Assembly: GCA_943736015.1 (NCBI GenBank)
Contig: OX031069.1
Span: forward strand, 44,488,728 to 44,552,727
DNA length: 64,000 nucleotides
Origin: Tridacna crocea
Lineage: Eukaryota > Mollusca > Bivalvia > Cardiida > Cardiidae
Direction: 5' to 3'
Shown one piece after another: positions 10,166-19,826 of this stretch. Positions within the stretch are counted from its first letter, which is position 1, and every line of letters starts with the position of its first letter. Both the position numbers and the translations under genes were made by a program. The notes beneath the pieces are model-generated. The model was not told the DNA's origin. It searched no databases and saw nothing but the letters and a program-made list of their open reading frames with translations.

Positions 10166-11379
10166 TTTTTTAGCTCACCTGAGCACAACGTGCTCAAGGG
10201 GAGCTTTTAGGATCACCCGGTGTCCGTCGTGCGTTATGCGTCGTTAACAATTCTTTAAACATCAACTCCTCCTGAACCGCAGGGCCAATTTGGACCAAAC
10301 TTGGCTGGAATATTCCTTGGGAGATCCTCTTTTAAAAGTGTTCACAGAATTTGATTCCGTCAAAAACTCTGGTTGCCATGGCTACCGAAAGGAACTTTCT
10401 AGGAAATTCTTCAAAAATCTTCTCTGAAACCGCTGGCTAGATTTTAAAATAATTTCACAGAGATGTTCTTTGGGTGAACCTTTTCAAAATTTGTTTGCGA
10501 AATTTTGATCCGTCCTGAAACATGCCTCTGGTGAATGGGGGCTACTTGCACTATACAGAATTGAAATTCTTAAAAATTCTTCTTCTCTGAAATCGCTAGT
10601 CAGATTTTCAATTAATTTGACAGAGATGTTCCTTGGGTGACCCTTTTAAAAAACTGTTCGTGAAATTTTGATCCGTCGAGAAACATGGCTCGGGTGAATG
10701 GGAGCTATTGCACTATAGGGGAATGAAGAAATTCTTAAAAATCTTCTCTCGAATGGCTGGTCAGATTTTGAAATAATTTCACAAAGATATTCCTTGGGTG
10801 ACCTTTTTAAAAAATTGTTCGTGAAATTTTGATTCAAGAAACATGGCTCTGGTGAATGGGGGCTTACCGCACGATATGGAAATGAAGAAATTCTTGAAAA
10901 TTCTTCTTCTCTGCAACTGCTGGTCAGATTTTGAAATAATTTCACAGAGATGTTCCTTGGGTGACCCTTTTCAACAGTTGTTTGCAAAACAGCTCTGGTG
11001 AATGGGGGCTACTTGCACTATAGGGAAATGAAGAAATTCTTGAAAACTCTTCTTCTCTGAAACGGCTGGTCAGATTTGAAAATAATTGTACAGAAATGCT
11101 CCTTGAATGACCCTTTTCAAAAAATTGTTTGCGAAATTTTGATAGGTCAAGATACATGGCTCTGGTGAATGGGGGCTACTTGCACAGTACGGAAATTAAG
11201 AAACTCCTAAAAATTCTTCTTTTCTGAAACTGCTGGTCAGATTTCGAAAGGTAACCTTTTGAAAATTGCTTGGCAAAATTGTGATTTTATTTCCAGTGTT
11301 TCACTATCTAGAAAAAAAAGGCTATGTTTCTGTCAAAAATTAAGGTGAGCGATCCAGGGCCATCTTGGCCTTCTTGTTT
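10166..11379 (+). mobile_element. C-family element (CACCTGAGC subtype)
   Basis: It starts TTTTTAGCTCACCTGAGCAC then AACGTGCTCAAGGGGAGC, with a short CGTCGTGCG tract. A near-palindrome GGTTGCCATGGCTACC lies at about 10370, followed by roughly six tandem units of about 165 bp (CTGAAACCGCTGG, GATGTTCCTTGGGTGACCC, GTGAATGGGGGCTACTTGC). It ends GGTGAGCGATCCAGGGCC, TTCTTGTTT. The open minus-strand frames at 10646-11157 arise because the unit is nearly a multiple of three; the frame is not kept in the longer copy at 40861, so they are not genes. Confidence 0.65.
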
Positions 11380-11686
11380 ACATCATGTATGGTGTCACCG
11401 TACCAAGTTGAAGAAGAATCGACGCGTGTTATTTACCATGTTACAGTCCAATAGATCCTTGCAAAACTCGAACTCAAAATTTTCGAAAAAGAAGCTAATG
11501 GTCCATTTAGAAAATCCAGTTTGAAATGGTTTATCATACTTACTTTGGTACTGATGGTTTTGCTAGATATGGCATCACTCAACTCTGTAATAAATTATTT
11601 TTGCAGTATGTTATTTAAATTGGTAGTTCTGTAGTTTGTAATCATGTTTATTTGTTTCTTACAAGTACTGTAGGTATATCTACAGA

Positions 11687-12083
11687 CATCTTCGCGAGCC
11701 AAGTTTACGATCACTACGTGGATCTTAGCTTGGCTGATTGAGCCCGATTTCGAGATTCCTGTGATGCGCCCTCTGTTGGATGCTGGTTATCACTCCCCTT
11801 TATATCATGTTTCTAAAAGCAAATGAAATATCGTTTTACAAACCGCTTACGAATACACATGAAGCGATAAGCAGACATCCACGTGGGTTTCCATGTTTTA
11901 CCTATTATTCGAAAGGTAGAGACCGTGTTCTATTTTTATCAAAGATGAAATGCTACGGGCGATTTCATTCGTTGCAGCTAGAGCTGGCTGCATCCAATGA
12001 AAAGGCGTATCGGGGGGTAAAATCAAGCTCAATCCGCCAAGATAAGATCCATGTAGTGATCGTAAATTTGGCTGGCGAAGATG
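11687..12083. mobile_element. Mutator-like MITE with 9-bp target duplication
   Basis: The element begins CATCTTCGCGAGCCAAG and ends CTGGCGAAGATG. Inverted arms of about 58 bp share GATCACTACGTGGATC against GATCCATGTAGTGATC. The 9 bases ATCTACAGA flank it directly at 11678-11686 and 12084-12092. A 9-bp duplication with long terminal inverted repeats is characteristic of the Mutator superfamily. The 397 bp body has no transposase. Its overlapping frames at 11780-12143, open on both strands, carry no motif I recognise. Confidence 0.65.
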
Positions 12084-12769
12084 ATCTACAGACGCATGAC
12101 ATAAAGTCGGAGGGGTCATGTTAACATCGACGTTTAGATACAATCTACCCCGAAATGACCCTAAACAATCTAGTGGAAATTTGATGAAAGCGCCGTTGTG
12201 AAACTGAAGAAAAGAAAGGCTTTCAACTACAAACAGCAGTTCATACTTGACCGCTCATCAGTGTTTTAATCATTCGAAAAACTGAATTGTTTTCAGACGG
12301 TATTGATCACTATCAGACTGCTTCTAACGTGCAATCCGATCCGACCCGTATTTTGTGATGTTTCTTGGGAAAAAAATGCCTTGTATTGTTTGCAAATGTT
12401 ACGTACTTTATGAAACCGTACGGATTAAGTGTCGCTTATTTTATCTTCATAAACACTAATGTGATCAGTTATTGTACCACGAGTTCCAATAGTTTGGTTG
12501 TATAACTTTGATGCAAATATTTTGTAATCAGTTAAGGTTGGTCGGCTCTTGACGTGTATCAGAATATACGGTCACGCGAGATTGTGTGTAGGTTCAACGA
12601 CACTTTACGAGATCTCGCGATGCCAGACTCCTGTCATTAAGTCATTGTTTACCGTTGCATGTCTGAAAGACATGTTCTGTTTCATTGAAAATGCTGAAGC
12701 TATGTGTTTGTGAGAGACGTTTCATATGTGGGAATCATACCGCCAGCACAATAAAGCAGTTGGATAATT

Positions 12770-12995
12770 CATTAACTATTTGACATACAATCTCGAATTT
12801 TAATGAACCTGAGGTAAGATGACTTTTGAAAACATTTAGCGAAAAGGAGAAAGTGGTGCAGAGCACAATTTCCCACTTTCCCCACGGCTTTTTCTCTATC
12901 CCGTAGACGAAAAAAAAAGTTTTGTTAGCAATATCAAAGTCGACGTATGTAAATGCTTTGAATTTGATCAATTCTGAAATTTTGACATTTGGGCA
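12770..12995 (+). mobile_element. Degenerate A-family copy
   Basis: ACTTTTGAAAACATTTAGCG then GAAAAGGAGAAAGTGG, with a complementary CCCACTTTCCCC, and later GTAAATGCTTTGAATTTG match the family order. The apex is changed and both TTAA ends are lost. Confidence 0.4.
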
Positions 12996-13169
12996 ATTGT
13001 TTTTAGAACACAAAATAAGCGTTTCTTGTTCACAAATTATTTTTATAAACGTATCTAAATTGAAAGTAACACAGCTTCTGACTAGCTATAAGAAAAAAAA
13101 ACATGTTTGACCTATGTCCGCCCGATAACAAAGAAATACTGTAGAACACGCCGAAAAAAATAAGTATAT

Positions 13170-13377
13170 TGTTACGGGAGACCATTCCTTCCTGCATGGC
13201 ATATACTCCCGATTTAAATACAATACCTGGCTACTGCGTCAGGGAGATATCTCTTTGGCTCAGTGGTTAGGGTATTGGTCTTGTGTCCGGGAGTTCGGAG
13301 TTCGAATCCCGCTCCGATCCTTATTTCTGCCATGCATTTATTCATTTGTTTCTTTGTTACGGACTTCGTTCGTAAGA
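13170..13377 (+). repeat. TRIM 5' LTR with tRNA-like pol III promoter
   Basis: The LTR opens TGTTACGGGAGACC and closes TTCGTTCGTAAGA. A possible TATA box, GATTTAAATA, lies at 13211-13220. Downstream, TGGCTCAGTGG at 13256-13266 fits the pol III A box (TRGCNNAGYNGG). GTTCGAATC at 13300-13308 fits the B box (GWTCRANNC). Their spacing is about 33 bases, as in tRNA genes. The flanking sequence does not fold into a convincing full cloverleaf, so this is a tRNA-derived segment rather than a tRNA gene. Confidence 0.8.
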
Positions 13378-13395
13378 TGGGGGCTCGTCCGGGAT
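13378..13395 (+). promoter_or_regulatory. Primer-binding site, tRNA-Pro type
   Basis: TGGGGGCTCGTCCGGGAT starts at the first base after the LTR. It is the 18-base complement of the 3' end of tRNA-Pro including CCA, the same site used by many mammalian gammaretroviruses. A diverged copy at 20240-20257 keeps 17 of 18 bases. Confidence 0.9.
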
Positions 13396-13482
13396 TGGCC
13401 ATTGAGCCATTAGTCCCATTTGTTGTCCAAAATCGGACTTCCAGCCTAATAAGGCTTTGAGTCATCAATAAATGATGACTTT

Positions 13483-13493
13483 AAGAGGGGGTG
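13483..13493 (+). promoter_or_regulatory. Polypurine tract of the TRIM
   Basis: AAGAGGGGGTG lies immediately before the 3' LTR, where the plus-strand primer of an LTR element is expected. In the diverged copy the same place reads GAGATGGTGTG. Confidence 0.7.
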
Positions 13494-13701
13494 TGTTACG
13501 GGAGACCATTCCTTCCTGCATGGCATATACTCCCGATTTAAATACAATACCTGGCTACTGCGTCAGGGAGATATCTCTTTGGCTCAGTGGTTAGGGTATT
13601 GGTCTTGTGTCCGGGAGTTCGGAGTTCGAATCCCGCTCCGATCCTTATTTCTGCCATGCATTTATTCATTTGTTTCTTTGTTACGGACTTCGTTCGTAAG
13701 A
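13494..13701 (+). repeat. TRIM 3' LTR
   Basis: I see no differences from the 5' LTR across 208 bases. The A box is at 13580-13590 and the B box at 13624-13632. It is followed by ATATT. Confidence 0.85.
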
Positions 13702-13756
13702 ATATTCAAACGGTCTTGTATCGAATTAGATGCTTTTATTTTTTACACGCAAAGAT

Positions 13757-16663
13757 GGTGAATATAAACCTCAGGCAGCTAAGCACCAGTCACCATCGTT
13801 TTTGCGGACAGTGTAGATTAAGATAAGACTGCACACACACTGATCAACGTGAGCCGCGGACACCATGTGTTCTCGGTACACCAGATCGAATTTTCCATGG
13901 AAGAGACGGAGGTGGTGCAAGTAATTTCATTTTTATGGACCTGATTAACCTAGATAGAAATGTTGATTTACAGCAATGTCAAGACGAATGATTGACCTGT
14001 TTACACACATACTAGGGAATAATAATACCATTATATAAGCGAGCTGTGGCTTTATGAGCAACTGGGGTCTTGTTGTTTTGAAGTTTGTTGCCGATTTTCG
14101 GACAAAATCCCCTAACCATTGTTCATTTTACAAGTTTGTATGATAAGATAAATATATTCCCTAAAGGAATACAAAATTTCACTTAGAAATGTCCATCCAA
14201 AGCGAAGATATACGTTTTTTAATGGACCTGGGTAGAGGAAAATATGCTAACAAGACACCATTTTCTTTTTCAGAGTATGTACATGGACACCAGATCAGAA
14301 AAAGCTTGTGGTAACTGGACACCAACCTTTAAATCATCAATATTTCTGCCTGAAACTCGATGCATGGGCTGTATACGAAGACTATTTTTGTAAACATTAT
14401 GTCACTACGGTCCATTACCTGATAAAGAGCATGTTCAACGCAATTTCATTACTTGTAGCACTTGCTTTTTTGAAATATTTGCAATAATACGGCAATTTAC
14501 GAAGCAGACCTACGATGCTTGATCACAATTGACCGGTCATTGCCTCCAATGTTCGTACAAGACATGTTCTTTTTTTACAGCGTTTCAGTTTTATGAATGG
14601 CGTATTCACCCATTACCACGCTATCACGAGCTTTAATGTCCCTGGGAAAGATGGCTTCGAAAAACATTGTCTATAAAGAAAAACCCCTATTAACTAATAC
14701 AGAGTGTACATTATTTACCACATTTGGCCCGATTTTTAGTTTAAATAATTCTCAAATCAGCTTGGCCAACTGCCAGCGGGCTCTTAGAATGGCGTTCTAC
14801 CCTTCGTACATTTGCATGCGTGCGTTTGTTCGTCTACGCGTTTATTTCTAAAATTCTTATTTAATTGACTTCTCCTCAGAAACCACCAAGTGGAAATCAA
14901 CAAAATTCAACGTGGATGATTCCATAAATTTCTTTCGAGATAATTCGATCCTTTAAAAAAAGATGGCTTATGTGGATATGTGGAAGGGGCTTATTTTTCG
15001 TGTACGGCGCGTTGTGAAAATTGTAAAATTTGTCCTTTCAAAAGAACTCAATCACGAGATTGGCATTGGGTAGCTTTCTATCACATTCCTTCAATAAATT
15101 TTGATCTGCCGAAAAACATGGCTTTTGTTGGTGGGACTTATTTTCTCTTTGTGTCATAAAGCGGAAGTACTTGCAGCTCTTTAGAGAAATTCATTGATAA
15201 TACATATATGTAGATCTACATGTATTTCATAACACAGATGATCACTGATAATGTTTCATTTTATCCAATAAGCTGGGTGATCATGATATATGAGATATTA
15301 ATCTTTATTGTTACAAACTTACATAGTTCTTGGAAATGCAGCATTCAAAACGCGCCGTACACGGAAAATAAGCTCCTTCCACATAAGCCATCTTTTTTAA
15401 AGGATCGAAGTATCTCGAAAGGAATTTATGGAATCATCCACGTTGAATTTTGTTGATTTCCACTTGGTGGTTTCTGAGGAGAAGTCAATTAAATAAGAAT
15501 TTTAGAAATAAACGCGTAGACGAACAAACGCACGCATGTAAATGTACGAAGGGTAGAACGCCATTCTAAGAGCCCGCTGGCAGTTGGCCAAGCGGATTTG
15601 AAAATTATTTAAACTAAGAATCAGGCCAAATGTGGTAATGTACACTCTGTATTAGTTAATAGGGGTTTTTCTTTATAGACAATGTTTTTCGAAGCCATCT
15701 TTCCCAGGGACATTAAAGCTCGTGATTGCGCGGTAATGGGTGAATACGCCAATCATAAAACTGAAACGCTGTAAAAAAAGAACATGTCTTGTACGAACAT
15801 TGGAGGCAATGACTGGTCAATTGTGATCAAGCATCGTAGGTCTACTTCGAAAATTGCCGTATTATTGCAAATATTTCAAAAAAGCAAGTGCTACAAGTAA
15901 TGAAATTGCGTTGAACATGCTCTTTATCAGGTAATGGACCGTAGTGACATAATGTTTACAAAAATAGTCTTCATATACAGCCCATGCATCGAGTTTCAGG
16001 CAGAAATATTGATGATTTAAAGGTTGGTGTCCAGTTACCACAAGTTTCTGATCTGGTGTCCATGTACATACTCTGAAAATGAAAATGGTGTCTTGTTAGC
16101 ATATTTTCCTCTACCCAGGTCCATTCAAAAACGTATATCTTCGCTTTGGATGGACATTTCTAAGTGAAATTTTGTATTCCTTTAGGGAATATATTTATCT
16201 TATCATACAAACTTGTAAAATAAACAATGGTTAGGGGATTTTGTCCGAAAATCGGCAACAAACTTCAAAACAACAAGACCCCAGTTGCTCATAAAGCCAA
16301 AGCTCGCTTATATGATGGTATTATTATTCCCTAGTATGTGTGTAAACAGGTCAATCATTCGTCTTGACATTGCTGTAAATCAACATTTCTATCTAGGTTA
16401 ATCAGGTCCATACAAATGAAAATACTTACACCACCTCCGGTTCTTCCATGGAAAATTCGATCTGGTGTACCGAGAACACATAGTGTCCGCGGCTCACGTT
16501 GATCAGTGTGGCACAGAATGTGCAGTCTGATCTTGAATCTACACAGTTCGACACGGAGATATTTTTCCGGTTTAAAGTATAATTATCTTTGAAATACCAA
16601 CATCTGGGGTTTTACTATCGGCTTCAGTCAAAGTCTCATTTCAATTAAATAGCTGGAAAGGGC
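13757..16663 (+). mobile_element. D-family element split by a large foldback
   Basis: The left half (ACCTCAGGCAGCTAAGCACC, then TTTGCGGACAGTGTAG and GACTGCACA) ends at 13835. The right half (GCACAGAATGTGCAGTCTG, CTTGAATCTACAC, then GGTTTTACTATCGGCTTC and AGCTGGAAAGGGCTTAG) resumes at 16511. Joining the halves restores a normal D hairpin apex, so the 2675 bp between is an insertion. Confidence 0.75.
13836..16510. mobile_element. 2675-bp foldback transposon, 5-bp target duplication
   Basis: Two inverted arms of about 1.17 kb (13836-15013 and 15349-16510), nearly identical by eye, flank a loop of about 335 bp. The ends are CACACTGATCAACGTG and CACGTTGATCAGTGTG. GCACA is duplicated at 13831-13835 and 16511-16515. 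No transposase frame is present. The arms contain an A-family end (ACCCATTACCACGC...AAAACATTGT at about 14607-14672) and a stretch resembling C-family sequence (GCGTGCGTTTGTTCG onward at about 14818), so the element has captured older repeats. CAC...GTG ends with a 5-bp duplication recall Transib or ProtoRAG elements, but this is inference. Confidence 0.8.
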
Positions 16664-17107
16664 TTAGAAATACAAAACAATTTTTATCACGGAAAGGGAA
16701 AATCATTGCAGTCTTAAAGTGTTCGAAAGCAGACTGTCCATAGGTGCACTGTGTAAATAATACGAGTTGATATTTCTCACGAGACCTTTTCCGGTCCGCT
16801 GTATGTCTAGAGCCAAATGATGAATGCTTTCTCTAAATGTGGTTATGCGGAATGCTAAAGTCTATCTACCTTGAAGCCTTCACCGTCATATTTGGCAGAG
16901 GTAAATTTGTGACAGGCGTTGATCAAGATCAGACTGCAATGTAGACACAGTCCGATCAGTTCTATACATCATCTGCCCCAAGCTGCATCTGATATTGAAA
17001 AAAGAAAAATAATATTTGTTTTTTAAGGAGTGAAGGGTTCGGTCTATAAGACCTTTCCCTTGAATAAACAATAATAAATATTCCATTGTCGCGTAAAAAT
17101 AACAATC
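16664..17107. other. No clear feature; weak D-like patch
   Basis: GATCAAGATCAGACTGC at about 16921-16937 with CAGTCCGATCAG nearby resembles a decayed D hairpin. Nothing else is recognised. Confidence 0.35.
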
Positions 17108-17195
17108 ATCATTTCATGCTTTCCAGTAGGTCTTCGAGAAGTATCGGTGAAATGTTTTCGGATATGTCATGATTACGACGGGTGAAAATATCGAT
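17108..17195 (-). mobile_element. E-family fragment truncated by a C element
   Basis: ATCATTTCATGCTTTCCAGT, TCGAGAAGTATCGGTGAAAT and GGGTGAAAATATCGATTTTT follow the E tail in reverse. They stop exactly where TTTTTAGCTCACCTGAG of a C element begins. Confidence 0.55.
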
Positions 17196-17905
17196 TTTTA
17201 GCTCACCTGAGTCACGGCGGGGAATAACGTGACACAACAACAACAACAATGACCGTTATTTGAAAAAAATCCCCAACTTCAGGTAAGAAAATCTTCAATA
17301 ACTCCGTTAATACGTGACCGATTGGAATTTGGTTTGAAGCAGAGAGGGCGGAAGGACTCCGGGGATTGGGTTGATGTGTTAGATTTTTTAAACAACACCT
17401 GATAAAAAAGTTATTGACGAGCAAACAAATTATCCAGGGTAAAAAATTTGTTTGCTCATCAATAACTTTTTTATCAGGTGTTGTTTAAAAAATCTAAAAC
17501 ATCACGCAAATCCCCGGAGTCCTTCCGCCTTCTCTGCTTCAAACCAAATTCCAATCGGTCATGTATTAACGGAATTATTGAAGATTTTCTTACCTGAAGT
17601 CGGGGAATTTTTTCAAATAACGGTCATTGTTGTTGTTGTTGTGTCACGTGATTCCCCGCCGTGTGAGTACAACGTGCTTACGAGCAGCTTTTAGGATCAC
17701 CCGGTGTCCGTTGACCGTCGTCAACAATTCTTTAAACATCAACTCCTCCTAAACCGCTGGGCCAATTTAGACCAAACTTGGCTAGGATGTTCCTTTGGAG
17801 GTCCTCTTTAACAACTATTCACATAATTTGATTTTTTACAAAACTCTGGTTGCCATGGCAACCAAATGGAATTTTCTTAGACATTCTTTGAAAATCTTCT
17901 GAAAT
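17196..17905 (+). mobile_element. C-family fragment interrupted by a hairpin element
   Basis: TTTTAGCTCACCTGAGT ends at 17212. After the inserted hairpin the C sequence resumes (TGAGTACAACGTGCTTACG, GAGCAGCTTTTAGGATCACC, CGTCGTCAACAATTC, GGTTGCCATGGCAACC). It is lost near 17905, after GAAATCGCTATG, without reaching the family's 3' end. Confidence 0.65.
17213..17663. mobile_element. 451-bp near-perfect hairpin element, TSD TGAGT
   Basis: Arms of 218 bp each (17213-17430 and 17446-17663) are inverted complements with no net indel, around a 15-base loop (TATCCAGGGTAAAAA). The ends are CACGGCGGGGAATAACGTG and CACGTGATTCCCCGCCGTG. TGAGT is duplicated at 17208-17212 and 17664-17668. A (CAA)n tract sits in each arm near the tips. 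The matching frames on both strands (RCCLKNLTHQPNPRSP and RCCLKNLKHHANPRSP) are the arms read twice, not genes. Confidence 0.8.
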
Positions 17906-18658
17906 CGCTATGATAATGAAGTCCATGAATTATCAAGTGGTTATACTTCAGCATCAAAATCACAGGTATCATTGTTTTATTATGTCATTGTATAAATAAT
18001 GCATCAAAATTATACTACTTCAGTGGTTAAATGGTCACGAAGCTAATACCATAATGCATTAATGATATTACATATGCTATTGCACTGTATAAAAATGTTG
18101 AAATATTCGTGTTTAAACAAAATTAATATGTTACTTTTTTTTATGAAAATAATCACCAAGGTATTCTGTAGCATAGAAGCAGCGTTGTTAACGATGTCTT
18201 GTTCTTTTATAACAATAAAATTTAATATTTTACTGTCATGTTTAAAAGAGTCACTGCAATAATGTGTTAAAAAGATGAAAATATATGGTAGCTTATTGAT
18301 AATTATCAGTGCCAAGATAATGTTACAGCTATTGTCAAAATAACGTTGTTGCGATAAACGTTGTGTGTTGAGGTCGACATTGTGAAAAAAGTTTCTCTTC
18401 TGTTCTATTATTTTAACGTTATTAAGACTATGATATCGCAGCTGATAAGTAAGATATAATGTTGTATCTTTTAAAGATTTTAAAAATTGCTCTGTGGTGT
18501 GTAAATACTAATTAATGAAATAATGTAATTTTTCAACGATTAACAAAATGATATTTCATGAGATAAACAACCCTGAATTTTTCCATAATGTATGAAAACT
18601 CAAGAAGTGCATATTGTACCATATGAAAGACCGCCAATGTGATGTAGAGAACGAATGT
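17906..18658. other. No recognisable feature
   Basis: This is A+T-rich sequence with no repeat family I recognise. The open frames at 18043-18315 on both strands reflect low G+C composition. Confidence 0.5.
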
Positions 18659-19111
18659 TATTTCATGCTTTCCGGTAGGATATCGAGAAATAGCAGTGAA
18701 AATATTTTTCAATCTTACACTGGTACCACCAGTGAAAATACCGATTTTCACGTTCTTGTTGTCTAGGTAAATTGCGCATGCCTGACAACCAGATGGGAAA
18801 TATGACGTCATATACCTTACATTTCTCGCGCTTGACGTAACGTTGCTATGCGGGAGGGGTACGCCACGGGGAATGAGGGAAAAGAATTGTACTGAATTTT
18901 GATAAAGCTCCTCCCAGAAAGGGTTAAAAGCATAAAATAAATAGAATATTTGTTTTTTTTTTTCGGTGAAAGATCGAAATTTATTTCATCGAGTGGACAC
19001 CATCGGTAATATTTTCACGAGTGGCTGCGCACTCGTGAAAATATTACCGATGGTGTCCACTCGATGAAATAAATTTCGATCTTACACCGAAAAAAACAAA
19101 TATCCTCTATA
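18659..19111 (-). mobile_element. E-family element with complete hairpin
   Basis: It reads in reverse from TTATTTCATGCTTTCCGG to CAAATATCCTCTATA. Both hairpin arms are present, around GAGTGGCTGCGCACTC at about 19019-19034. The tail keeps TGACGTCA at about 18803, TTGACGTAA, and CGGGAGGGGTACGCCACGGG. The open frame at 18533-18811 lies within it. Confidence 0.75.
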
Positions 19112-19405
19112 TCATTTAATATTCATAACAAGAAAATGTTGATGCATAACACCTATGGCGTCGCAAATAAGTTGTTTCTGAAACAGGGCAGATTGCATCA
19201 GGTTTTTTTTACGCCAAGGGCATCACGTGAACAAACTTCGTAGAGATCTTTGTGGTGATACTGCATGACAAATATTTAAAATCTACGCCATCTAGGTTAC
19301 ATATTGAAAAAAAAATCAGTCCAAATAGAAAATCAAGTTATACGGGTTCGATCTTGTGCAGTATTTTTACACGTATATATAAAAAAAAAACAACACTGAA
19401 CCAGT

Positions 19406-19610
19406 TGTTATGGGAGACCATTCCTTCATGCATAGCTTCATTCCGGTTTAATTACAATATCTAACAACTGCGTCAGGGATTTTCTTTTTTGGCTTAGTGG
19501 TTATGGTGTTGGCCTATCGTCCGGGAGTTCTAGTTTCGAATCATGCTCGGACCCTGTATACTATATGTATTTGTTCATTTTTTTCTTTGCTACGGACTTT
19601 TTTTGTTAGA
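19406..19610 (+). mobile_element. Solo LTR of the TRIM family
   Basis: It runs from TGTTATGGGAGACCATTCC to TTTTTTTGTTAGA, about 205 bp, diverged from the 13.2 kb LTRs. CAGT flanks it at 19402-19405 and 19611-19614, a clean 4-bp target duplication that supports the assigned LTR ends. Despite the divergence, a TGGCTTAGTGG A box and a TTTCGAATC B-box-like sequence remain. A solo LTR normally forms by recombination between the two LTRs of one insertion. Confidence 0.8.
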
Positions 19611-19826
19611 CAGTCCATGTAGTAAACAATAAGGCCACCTCCACAGGCACTTTTCAAATGCAAGTAATAAATATAGTGCTGTCGCTCCTGCGATGCCACA
19701 ATAGTAATTTATTTGACAATGTACATCTATAAACAAGACAGAAAATTGTATTGCGATTTATGTGCATTCATAGGCATGACATTTTTCTGTTTCTGTACGT
19801 ATATGTATGTACGATCACCAGATTGA

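Larger units (their letters stand above)
13170..13701 (+). mobile_element. Complete TRIM (miniature LTR retrotransposon)
   Basis: A 532 bp element consists of two 208 bp direct LTRs (13170-13377, 13494-13701) that I read as identical, and a 116 bp interior. The interior starts with an 18-base primer-binding site and ends with a purine tract. ATAT flanks the element at 13166-13169 and 13702-13705, a plausible 4-bp target duplication; a 5-bp ATATT reading is also possible. No protein is encoded, so mobility would need proteins from another LTR element. Identical LTRs suggest recent insertion or recent gene conversion. The short frames starting MVRVLVLCPGV occur once per LTR and are not genes. 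Confidence 0.85.

Noticed and set aside
10646-11157. Repetitive minus-strand frames with FSRISSFPYSA motifs
   Set aside because: They follow the C-element unit of about 165 bp. The longer copy at 40861-42440 does not keep the frame, so there is no sign of selection for coding.
13246-13320. Functional tRNA gene in the TRIM LTR
   Set aside because: A and B boxes are good, but acceptor and T stems do not form; it is better described as tRNA-derived promoter sequence.
17212-17694. Pair of similar proteins on opposite strands
   Set aside because: They are the two arms of one hairpin read in the same frame.
18533-18811. 92-codon frame repeated in several places (SVRLKNIFTAISRYPTGKHE)
   Set aside because: It is the E-element tail translated. 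The frame is broken in other copies, although the recurrence looks protein-like at first sight.
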